Shown here in pieces: positions 1-10,800 of a DNA stretch of 64,000 nucleotides. The stretch is taken from NCBI GenBank assembly GCA_944470555.2, contig OX104127.1, positions 67,045,646-67,109,645 of the forward strand. The letters are read 5' to 3'. Within the stretch, counting starts at the first letter, position 1; every line of letters begins with the position of its first letter. Origin of the DNA: Heterobilharzia americana (lineage: Eukaryota; Platyhelminthes; Trematoda; Strigeidida; Schistosomatidae). The notes below the pieces were generated by a model that had not been told where the DNA came from, made no database searches, and was given only the letters and a program-made list of their open reading frames with translations. Both the position numbers and the translations under genes were made by a program.

Positions 1-803
1 AACAACTCAGTAAAACAGATAGGAGATTTTAATGAAAGTCTTCTAAAAAATAAAATCAGAAAACTGACAAATTAAATGGGGTCGGAAATCACTCCTTAGG
101 TGAACATATTTTGAAACCGTATAAGAATTTTTGACAATTAAATATCAAAACTTAAAGTACCATTTTGAAAAACCAGATTGTTTGACTGTTTAATGACTAT
201 TCAAAACAAAAATAATTGGGAGATGTGAATTTGGGCAAATTTGTTCAGTGATACACAACATCGTGTTCAGCACGGAAAAGTGAGTTATTTTAGAACACGG
301 AAGTTTCGATTCTAAAAACTAGTGTAAATAAAAGATTCTTTTGGATAGTAATGGTTGTTTTATAAAAAAAACTATAGAGTGTCTTTTAAGTCCATTCTGT
401 CTTAGTTTTGAGAAAGCCGATTTCACAAATATATTTTCCCTATAAATCACTAGTTGAGTAATCAACTTATACAATTCCATAATGTCAAATTTCAATCCTG
501 ATATCTACAAATTGCTTTCAACTTGTGCTGCCATTGTTTTCAGATTTTGCTGATAATTTATACTACTTTCAACTATGCAGTAGTATCACAAATTAACTGA
601 AATTTTGGACTTCTTGTGCATGGTTGTATATCAGGGAAACTAAGTATTCTCCTGTGTGAATGAATCGACTGACTGATTGTTGCTCTCTATCTGTTGCTGT
701 TCGCATACTTAGCGAGTAGATTTCTATCGCAGGAAAATATAGATGTCAACTTTAATTCCATAATTAGGTCAGGTAATATCTCAATCTTTTATTATTTTGG
801 AAA
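1..803. other. AT-rich non-coding stretch, probably collagen intron
   Basis: No coding signal, RNA gene or clear repeat was recognised here. Because the first collagen exon seen (4562) starts in phase 0 right after a splice acceptor, this stretch is probably part of the intron upstream of it, or of the intron between exons that lie outside the window. This is inference from the exon phase. Confidence 0.4.
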
Positions 804-895
804 TATTATTATTTTATTATTAGTCCCTTGGGTTCCTAGTGGAACATAGGGCTTCAGTAGCACGTCTCCATTTCATCCTGTTCTCTGAGATCTTT

Positions 896-2950
896 TCAAC
901 CTGGTCCCACGACAGCCCACAACCTCTCATTTCCTCCTTGCACGACCTCCTGCATGTCACCTTCACCTCGGACACCCAACTCGTCGCTTCCCATGGGGAT
1001 TCCACTCGAGCAACTGGCCTGACGCGTGATGTCCTCCGTCGGCCTTCTCAGTGCATGGCCAATCCATCTCCACTTCTTCCTGCATATTTGTTGCGTGATA
1101 GGTTCTTGGTTGGTTCGTTCCCAGAGTTCCTTGTTGCTTATTCTTTCTGGCCATCTGATCTTCAGTAGCGAGCGTAAGCAGTTGTTGATGAATGTCTGTA
1201 GTTTATTGGAAATGCCTTTCGTGACGCGCCAAGTCTCTGAACCATACAAGAGCACTGACTTGACGTTGGTGTTGAAAATCCGTATCTTGTTCCGCATGCT
1301 GAGTGCAGAAGATCTCCACACTGGTTTCAGGCTAATGAACGCCTGTCTTGCTTTTCCGATTCTGACTTTGACGTCCTCGTCCGTCCCGCCTGTAGTTGAA
1401 ACAGTGCTTCCTAGATAAGTGAAGGAGGTTACTTCCTTCAAGTTTCTCCCGTTGACGGTGATTGGAGTTTGTTGTTGTTGTTGATGGTGGTGGTGCGGTA
1501 TCTTCATCACTTCTGTCTTCTCTATATTCACCTGAAGTCCCGTCTTAGCTGCCTCTTCTATCAACTTGTTAGTTTTTGCCTGCAGATCTTCAAGTTTATG
1601 TGACATTAGGCACAAGTCATCGGCGAAATCCAAGTCTTCTAGGTTCTTTTCCGTCGTCCAGTGTATCCCCCTCTTCTCGCTGCCTACTGTTTGCTGCATG
1701 ATCCAGTCCACCACAATCAGGAATATCATGGGGGATAGTAGGCAACCTTGTTTCACTCCTGTCTTCACTTCAAAAGCATCACTGAGCTTCCCATTGTGAA
1801 TTACTTGGCATGTGGCATCTTCATATAGTTGTTGAATGAGGCGGATAAAGGTTTGCGGTACTCCGTAGTATTGAAGCAGTTTCCAAATTACTTCTCGGTC
1901 GACGCTGTCAAAGGCCTTCTCAAAGTCGATGAAGTTGAGGTAGAGAGCTGATTGCCATTCTATGCTCTGTTCTATGATGATACGAAGCGTTGCAATTTGG
2001 TCTGCACATGATTTGTACTTCCTGAAGCCTGCCTGTTCCGGTCGCAGTTTTGAATCCAGTGCATCTTTAAGCCTCTCCAGGATGATGCGGCTTAATATTT
2101 TACTTGGGGTGGACAGGAGAGTGATTCCGCGCCAGTTCTTGCAAGCACTGAGGTCTCCCTTCTTCGGCAGTTTGACAAGGTAACCCTTCTTCCAATCGTC
2201 AGGTACCTTCTCTTCCTTCCACACCTTCTGCAATAGTGGTGTGAGCATGTCCGCTGTTGTCTCTGCATCTGTTCTCAGCGCTTCTGGCGGGATCCCATCT
2301 GGTCCTGCTGCTTTCCCGCATTTCAGTAGCTTAATGGCGTTCAGGACTTCCATTTTCGTTGGGGGATTAATGTTCACTTGTAGTTCAGCGGCTGGCTGCA
2401 GGTGGTATTTCTGGACGAAGTGCAGGTGGTGGTCGATTCAAGAGCTTCTTGAAGTGGTCGGCCCATTGTTTCCTCTGTTTCTCTTCTTTCGTAATTAAAT
2501 TTCCTTCTTCATCTTTTATTGGTTTCATCTGTGTTGGTCTCTTCCCTGATAGCAACCTGGTTATTTGATACAATGTCGTCAGGTCTCTCCTACCTGCAGC
2601 CTGTTCTGCTTCACTTGCCAGTGTTTCGTAGAAGTGTCTTTTGTCTTTGCGTGCACTCTTCTTCACTTCTTTATCCAGTGTTTTATACATTGTGCTCAGT
2701 TCCTCTTGTCGTTGAGCATCCTTGCACTGGTTTATCTTCTGCTTCACCATCCTCCTCTCCTCTATCAGCTTCCAGGTATCCGTCGAGATCCATTCCTTGT
2801 CTTCTTTCTTCTTCCTTCCTAATACTGTTGTGCAGGTTTCTTTCCACATAGCTTTCAAAGACTTCCAGTGTTCTTCCACACAGGTTTCTTCAGGGATGTT
2901 GCTCGATGTCTCCCATTTTGTCTTGATGGCTGCCTTGAAGATCTCCTTTG
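896..2950 (-). pseudogene. RTE reverse transcriptase region (frameshifted)
   Basis: The linker (about 2950-2385) is lysine-rich and probably helical. After a frameshift near 2380 a long open frame (2377 to 896) carries the RT fingers ([27 protein letters not shown]), the palm motif A (FEKAFDSVDRE), motif B (VKQGCLLSP) and the catalytic FADD box at about 1613-1630. A His/Gln run follows, then the thumb/connection region (SFTYLGSTVSTT) and a C-terminal motif (KKWRWIGHALRR). Near 1010 another shift moves the true C-terminus into the frame that stops at 820. The polymerase catalytic residues are intact, but the copy as a whole cannot make the endonuclease-RT fusion. Confidence 0.88.
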
Positions 2951-3827
2951 TAGTTTCATCCTTCAGTTTCCGAGTGTTGTACTTGAATTGAGGTCTATCA
3001 CCAGCTTCCTTGAAGGCTTTTAACTTGATTTGAAAGGGGTTGCTTGCACTAGATAGTGAGTGGTGTGAACCTACATCTGCTCCCCTTCTTGACCTTGTGT
3101 TAAGTAGACTGCGTCTCCATTTTCTTGAGATTGAGATAAAGTCGATTTGATTTTTAGTGTGTCCTGGTGTCTGGTGAAATCCATGTCGCTTTGTGGATAT
3201 CCTTGTGCCTGAACACACTGCCTCCAATCACCAAATCGTTGAATGCACAGAATTCTGCAAACAATTCTCCATTCTCATTCATTTCACCTAGCGCCTCTCG
3301 ACCCATGGTTAGTTCTCTTCCCGTGTTGTCCCCTCCCAGTTTGGCATTCATGTCGCCCATCAGAATTTTGATATCGCCAACTGACGTCTTGTCCAGTGTT
3401 GATTGGAGTTGTCTGTAGAATTCCTCCTTTTTCTCTTGCTCTGCATTATTTGTAGGTGCATAACATTGTATGATTGTGACCTTTCTTCCTTTTGAGTTGA
3501 ATCTTGCTGTCATGATCCTGATGTGGAGGAGATTGGTTCCCACTGCATGAGAGCCTTCGATGCTCTTGAGGACATCATGATAGCCACTTCCTCAGTGTGC
3601 TCGTGGTTGTCGTCTGGGTGACCGGAGTAGATTATTGATTCTCCAGTTGACAGTTTGTAGAGTCCACTCCCATTCCATCTGCTTTCGCAAATCCCAAGCA
3701 CTTCGATGTGATACCTTCTCATCTCCTTTGCAATCTGGGCTGCCTTACTGGGTTCAAACATCGTGCGGACATTCCATGTCCCCACGTTTACTTTCGCTTT
3801 CATCGAGAGAGAAGACACATCGGCCAA
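2950..3827 (-). pseudogene. RTE endonuclease domain (frameshifted)
   Basis: This is the apurinic-type endonuclease that nicks target DNA for LINE insertion. The first piece (3827-3510) contains GTWNVRTM and ICESRW, typical of the N-terminal strand and the metal-binding Glu motif. The second piece (3543-3154) contains QCYAPTN and GDMNAKLG (the catalytic Asp-Met-Asn motif). The third, starting within 3227, carries NQIDFI and, instead of the usual SDH, the sequence GADVGSHHSL, which still supplies a His near the expected place. The pieces are in different frames, with breaks near 3540 and 3180, so no single product can be made without recoding. The leader frame at 3985-3800 (ATLPRKTNLTAKET) overlaps the start and looks like the 5' part of the same element. 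Confidence 0.85.
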
Positions 3828-4020
3828 TTGGCTTCCCGAAGGCTTTCACCAACTGGCGTCATTTCGCCTCTCCGATTCCAGCGGGGAATAAGTTTGTTTT
3901 CATTTTTTATATTTTGTTTGTGCTTTGAAGTTTCTTTAGCGGTTAGATTTGTTTTACGGGGTAGGGTTGCTAGCCCTATGCCCAACCTTCCCTCTTTACC
4001 CGGGCTTAGGACCGGCTAGT

Positions 4021-4561
4021 AACTAGTAAACTAGTTAACCAGGCGAGGTTTGGAAATATTACAGTACTGAAAATGAACATCACTAGAATTAATTGATAAA
4101 GAAGTTCGTAAATTTCAATTTTATTATTGGCGCGACCAAAGTGTTTGAACTTGGGCGTAGAGAGGACTTGACTTGTAAAATCCCTTCGATTACATTTAGT
4201 AGCTTTCCAAGCCATTTGAAGTGGTGCGGATCAGTGATGCATTTTGGCTTGACGTTGGATTATTTGCAATCCAAGGTAGGTGAAGAATTAACTTGGAGTT
4301 ATATCTCAAACTACAAGAGGTTAACACTTCACCCATTGCTGGACCATTAAGGTTTTCAAAATAAAAAATACTTTCTTGCAAACATTTACAACAACTTGGC
4401 GCAATGTCTACTTCAGACTGTTCTGTACAATTTTCTAATTTCTTTTCCTCCTATTAGTTACTGACTAGACATAACTAGTTTCGATTACTGGATTAAATCG
4501 AAAATGTATGTTATCTATTCAACACAAGTCATTCCTAATCCAGATCTCCAATTCACTTTAG
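4021..4561 (+). other. Collagen intron, 3' part
   Basis: AT-rich sequence between the 5' end of the RTE copy and the collagen exon. It ends in a pyrimidine-leaning tract and the AG acceptor at 4560-4561. Nothing else is recognised. Confidence 0.6.
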
Positions 4562-4885
4562 GGTCCCTTAGGACTTCCAGGATCCCAAGGACCAACAGGA
4601 CCTCCAGGACCGAAAGGTGTTCAAGGGCCAGTTGGAGAAGATGGAGCACCTGGACCACAAGGTCCTATTGGTAAACAAGGTTTAAGGGGATTACCAGGAC
4701 CACTTGGACCATCCGGTCCACCTGGTATGACTGGCCCACAAGGACGCACTGGACCTCAAGGCCCTAAAGGTGTAAAGGGAGAGACAGGCGAACAAGGTAT
4801 ACCCGGTGAACCAGGACGTGTTGGGCCAGTGGGATCCCCTGGACCTCCAGGGTCCTTAGGCAGCCCAGGTCAACAAGGAATATCG
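4562..4885 (+). CDS. Collagen exon a (triple helix)
   Basis: 324 nt, equal to 6 x 54, encoding 36 uninterrupted Gly-X-Y triplets rich in GPQ, GPP and GPK. It follows an AG at 4560-4561 and ends before GTAAGT at 4886. Phase 0 at both ends, so an upstream exon must exist. Confidence 0.95.
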
Positions 4886-7800
4886 GTAAGTCATGAAATC
4901 TCTAAGAAAACTAATATGCTTTGAAAAGTTGTTTCTTATATTGTATACAGGAGGGAAGTAAGTATAGCCCTATCCAAAGATCTTACTCAAAATTCACAGA
5001 TAATTCTACAATGGAGAATGCAATGTAAGAAAGTAAATCTATCCGAAAATACTTTAATTGGTTTCTTATGATTAGAACGAAGAAATACTGAGACTATACT
5101 TTTGGATATCTCTACCAAAAAACCCGACTGCAAACCGTAAACCTAAGAGCAGCGAACGACAAAAGTGATGAATTTCCAAGTACATCAGTAAAAGGAACTG
5201 CATACTGATGTAAGCGTGACTTGGGTAAGGGTGAATATCACTGTACTTTGAATGTCTAGTGAACTACCCATTAGACTCGTGTCTAGCCGGATTAGGCATC
5301 TTAATTCACAATTATAGTATGATTAACTTACTACGGTAGATTGGTGACCAATCACTGTCCAGCTGAATAGTTCAGTAGTCCACTCGCATATATTTATTCT
5401 TCTCCGGTTAGTTGTATCTAATAACAACAACAATAACAGCTTTAATTCAAATAGTATGTTTCCTATAGTATGGAATTCTTAGCAAGTAATATTTTAGAAA
5501 ATTCATCCCCAAAACAATATTTGGAAACAAAATAGTTATTACGTCTGAATGCTGTTCATAATAATGCCATCAAAGGCAATAATGTGAAGCAGCCGGGTGG
5601 TATTGGATTGACGTTCAGTCTTTAGTGGTGGTGGTTCATTCAACCAACGGAAGACTGAGCTGTTCGAGAAAGGTATCCGAGGCATAGAAATATAATGTAT
5701 TTTTGGGCTTTTAAAGTCTGCTTGCGTATTGCGTGACAATTCTTCTTCGTTTTGTCAGTAATCCCAAAAATGGCTACTTCAGAACATTTTAAAAATCTGC
5801 ACTAGTACGTGATATGTTTGCAGGACATATTTGAAAGATTGAAACAAACTGAAAGAGAAGTTGATGTAATATGTTCAATGGAAAATTTTATTGGTAGCCC
5901 AAAGTTCAAGAAGGCCACCATCAGAAATAATAAAAGTAACAATAAAAATAAAAACCGAAAATTTTGGTGTTAGATTCTAGGAGTTTATATGATGTTCTGT
6001 ACTTGTTTGCATCCACCAGCAAAGCTGCAACCTCAACTATAATAGAATTCTTGTTCCTGGGTTCGTCCAAACCCCCCTCCATCACCAATGAAGTCAAAGA
6101 CCTTACCAATAAGCTATGCAGCCCAGAGTCAGTCGCCTATCTCACACCAAAATACAAGGCGTCTTAGTGTCACTTCACTTGGCTTAGTGGTTGTTTTAAA
6201 AAACTTGATCAATAAACTTGGATCACAACTGAGCACTAAGTACTAGAAAGTTACGTCGACTACTCACTGGTAATTGATGTGTAATATAGGATAGGTTTTA
6301 AGTAAATACAGTTCTTAAAACAGCTTTGTTCGAATATTTTCCATTGTGATCACTTTTATGTTCACTGTTTTTATGTTGAAACACGTTTCATATGTACACA
6401 TTTCTTCATACCATATTAGGAGAGGTTAATCAATTTCATTTGAATTCATAGTTGGTATTATTTATGTGACTCAGAATATTATATATACATGGTAAGAATT
6501 CTCATTAAGCTGGCCTCGATTGTTTTTCACTCAGAAAATATGTGAGTGGGATTTCAAATCTATAGCTATCATAAAATAAAACAAGAGTTTAGTGGGTTGT
6601 GATCGTCACATCATTTGACCTTGAAGTTTGTATTCTGTATGGGATAGTTGAGTGAAGTGCTTAAGTAGGCTAAATGATTAATCTTGCTGAGAATGATTAA
6701 AACTTACTGTGATAATTCAATTGCTGAAATTGAAAAAAATTAGTTACTTTTACAATTATTTATATAAGCACAAATGACATTTCTACTTGATTGCAATCAT
6801 TTGTTCTCTCTCACCTTTGTCATGGGTGAATTTCCTTACTGAATTTCTAAATAAATTCCATACTGTCCTCTAAGACAATATTTGAGTAAAGCAAAATATT
6901 TTACGCGAATGAGAAGAATTTAATTGACAGATTTTTGCATCTCTGAGGTGAAATTCGTCCTCTCAAATTCATAGGTACACCATACTGATCAGTAGGAACA
7001 AGCAACGAGTTTGGATTCACGACTTTCTGTCAACTGTCCCCAAATACCTGGAACAAATCAAATTCCACTTACATAATCAGTCTCATAGCTTGGTGACTGA
7101 CTATATTTCAAAATTAACAGTTGAATTCAGTAGGCACTATGGACTAGATAATATAAAATTGACTACTCTTTAGGTATCCGTTCATTGTAATAACAGCTTT
7201 CATGGCTAAACACACCGACAATTCGTTCAGCAATAGAATACATCATTAATTCTACAAGTTAACAATGTGTACAAACGTTTGTTGTTGAGATAGAAGATGA
7301 AGTTATCAAACCAATCAAAGATTTCAAAGAGAAACAGTAAAAGAGAATATTTTCGCATTAAAATCGATGATAGATATAATGATGACGCAGAGGGCTGAAA
7401 ATAATAGCAAGGTTTAGTTAACCGTGAGAAAATGAGATTCAATCAAGATTTGATCGATTAAGATGAAGGTAAAAATGTGAATGACAAGACCAACAATAAC
7501 TTCGAAATCATAACCAAACTGACAAAATAACACATTTAGAAGCTGTATAACAGTGTTGGTTGTCTATGAAAGATAATTATGCTTTACGCCGTCATTTAGT
7601 ATTGATACTTTTAATCGAATATACCTTACTGAATCTTGATGACTGTTATCTTAATAAGAGTGTCAGCAAATACATCTCTTAATTTGAAACACCTCATAAG
7701 TCCTAATTTCCTGGAACAAAACTGTCTTAGTCCCTAGGGATAACCTCTGACAGATAACAAACATCATTAGAATATGAGTCCCAGTAGCATGTAAAGGAAA

Positions 7801-10800
7801 ATTGTAGGCATGAAGGTTGTCTACTTTATTTTTATGAAATCCTTAACACTAGTACATGTAACGTGCTGATTCATGCAAAATGTTTTGAGTAAATGCTCAC
7901 TAGTATCTTTATCAGATGGAACAATTAATGAATGACTTAGCAGTCTTTCTATTTGATACAACAATGTTTATCTATGATGTTTTTTTTTCTTTTTGATAAC
8001 ATCTAGGGGGTAATAGGAAAACAAGGTAAAACAGGAGAACGAGGACCAGAAGGTCTACAGGTAAATTAATCATGCTTTTTTTTAATAGGAAAATAATTAT
8101 CCATGAAATGGTTATCTAAGTTGTAGTGGTAGTGCAGACAAAGGTGGTTAGAATGTTAGTGTTGTAAAATTATCACTTTGCTCTTTGTTTCCACTCATGT
8201 CTGCTATTATGGGTCCTGGTATAGTTGTTAGTTGCAGAGATAGCTTTTTTATCAGAGTTCGATGTACCGGCTGATGAAGTGACTGAACAAAGAGAAACAT
8301 GATTGTATAGTGAAATAATTACTACATGCATGCGATAAAGATAACTCCTGAAACATGCTGCGTTGTTTAAATACAGGACAAAATAGTGGTCTTCCGTTCC
8401 GTTGACATTTATCTGTGTGCTAAAATTAACTATAGGACCAACATTTTTCAAATAGTTTTACTTCTTATTTTGAATAAAAATTTTTTCTATCAGGGTAAAC
8501 AGGGTGAATCTGGCATACAAGGAGATCGTGGTCCAAAAGGTAGTAAAGGTACATATGGTCCAGTTGGTCCTATGGGTCCGCCTGGGCCTAAAGGTGAACA
8601 AGGAATTCCTGGACTGGAAGGTGTGCGTGGAGTGGTTGGTCTTAAAGGGGAAAGGGGTCCTGTTGGTCCGGTAGGTGATCCAGGACCACCAGGTCCCCCT
8701 GGACCAATAGGTCCAGAAGGTCCAGCAGGACATACTGGACCACCAGGTTAGTTTGAAAACTTATATTTGAAATGTGTTAATTCTGTGTACATTATTGGTT
8801 TACAAGTTTTCAATATTGCCTCTTACTGTATATAATTACTGATAAGAACAATACGTGTTTATAATGACACTGAGTTATTAAGAAATAAGTGATTATGTGA
8901 GGTTACGTTCTTAAAATTTTATACCAGTAAGATGAAACTTGGAACAAATTAAATTTATAACCTGTTTTGTTGATTAACTAGCCAATACATCTATAGAAGT
9001 TACATTAAACAAACTAATTTGTATAAAATGACCGTCGATTTCTCTTAGAATAGTCTACCTTATATTTAATGAAAAAACTGATACTTATCTGTCTGACTTA
9101 TCCGTTATTTCATATTCTACATTGAAAAAAATACTCTTCATTTGTGAACTTATATTCTGAAATTGAAATAAAAATTAAACACCCTGTACTTCAACCATGA
9201 TCTACAGTTAGGAAAAATGAACTTTATTCAGTGTTGAATGTTGCGCTAACTTGCATCGTTGTACTGCAATATGATGCAGCGGATTTCTCCTGACCAGTTT
9301 AGGAAAAGTACAGCAAACTTTAAACACTCTCATCCTTATAATGAAATGGTACATTCAAGAATAACTGGGATCATCTGTTCTCATTAAAATTTGATTCACC
9401 AAACAAACACTTCATGTTACTGAACATTTCATAGTGTTCCGTAACAAAATCGCTATTTTCTACACATTACTAAACCATTTTTATTTTGTTTCTTGTATTA
9501 TCCCGTCGTTGATTGGCATATGGTCTCCTGTATGGAGAACCCGATATTGTCTGTAGTCTCCATTTTTGGTAATGATGGTTAAAAGTGACAACAAAAAACT
9601 ACACCCATCTCATAAGAGGTGGCTATCACTACTCCCTGGTCTAGTGGATAATGATCTGGGATTTGAAGTGACCGACGCGAAGTTCGATTCTTAGTGGTAA
9701 CAACATTGCTCACTGGGAGGTAGGTACATCCATCTGACGAGTCCTAAAAATGAAAAATCTCACGTCCTTGATTCCACTGTTAACCATTACGTATCATTAC
9801 CTTTATTTAGCCATGATTACTAAGACTAGGTGACTAAATGTGCATGAAATAACGGTCATTTTGAACAAACGCCGTGTTATCTGTGGAATCGGAATGTCGG
9901 TAAATCTGGAATTGCATGATATTAAAACAAGAATAAAATTATATGAGAATCAATCTATTACAGATTCCTTAATCATACAAACCACAGTTACCTTTATGAA
10001 TATATTATGGATATCTTAAACATAATTCGATAGTAATAATATAAACATACAAAAATTTTGATGGTTTTTGTGTTCCTTGAACTAGATGGTCTAATCCTGA
10101 AGCTTTTATTTGCACTCTAAACAACTAACTCAGCGAAAATTCTATTCAGAAGTTAGCTATGAGATTTCCTTTATTGGTGACCTAGTAACTTGTCCCGATG
10201 ACCTCAAGTGGAATGGGTCATTTCTGTTTAACTCATGTTATTGTCTTCAGACATATTTCGACTGGGTGACGTAAAGTCTGACCTTTTTGTCGTTTCTTGT
10301 GTTTCTCATTGGTGAATAGATTGCTCCAACTCATCTATAAATTTGAATCTAACCTTCAGGCAATAAGAATTTAGTTTGTCTCTATCGAATCTATCTCGGT
10401 GTGAGTCAAACATTGAGGTGGTTTATGCCATTGAAAGCCTGTTATGTTGACTGTTAGTTGAAGAAGATGGTTAGGTTTATAAAGTTTCGTATGACTATGC
10501 AACAATGGAAAAAATAATTCCCACGGTCCACGCAACTGTGAGAGTAGGTGAAGGGTGTTAGGCAAGGAAGACAAGTCAGTCAATGAAGCTGTAGATCATT
10601 AACAACTGAGATTACATTGACATATTGTAAGAATGCTCACTCAAGGCCAACCTTGATGTTCAATGTTAGCCGGAGTGAGATTAGGTTGATGGAAGGCTAA
10701 CGGTGGCAATAGTTCACAAATTCTATAAGTGTTAGTCTGAGCCACATAGGTTACGCGTGGCTATGTATCATAATCCACAGGATCATTTCTTGAACACTCT

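Larger units (their letters stand above)
804..4020 (-). mobile_element. RTE-clade LINE, near full length, frameshifted
   Basis: A non-LTR retrotransposon read on the - strand. In sense order it has a 5' leader (about 4020-3830), an AP-type endonuclease (about 3827-2950), a linker, reverse transcriptase (about 2377-1100), a C-terminal region ending at a TAA stop at 822-820, and a short TAA/TAAAA tail (822-804). No poly(A) tail is present; simple TAA-type tails are characteristic of the RTE clade. The pieces are collinear but split by about four frameshifts (near 3540, 3180, 2380 and 1010), so the copy is dead or nearly so. It resembles the RTE-type elements known from schistosomes (SR2 and relatives); the exact family name was not established. 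Its 3' 1.4 kb is almost the same as the copy at the right edge of the window. Confidence 0.9.

Noticed and set aside
839..2498. Several + strand open frames over the RTE copy (also over the copies at 30, 38, 42 and 63 kb)
   Set aside because: They are mirror frames of the LINE reverse transcriptase on the other strand.
8458..8733. A 91-codon - strand frame rich in Thr, Trp and Phe
   Set aside because: It is the antisense of the Gly-X-Y exon; the Gly/Pro codons read backwards give this composition.
9640..9705. Possible true tRNA gene
   Set aside because: A and B boxes are present, but a full cloverleaf is not evident and the segment is joined to hammerhead sequence, as in SINEs.
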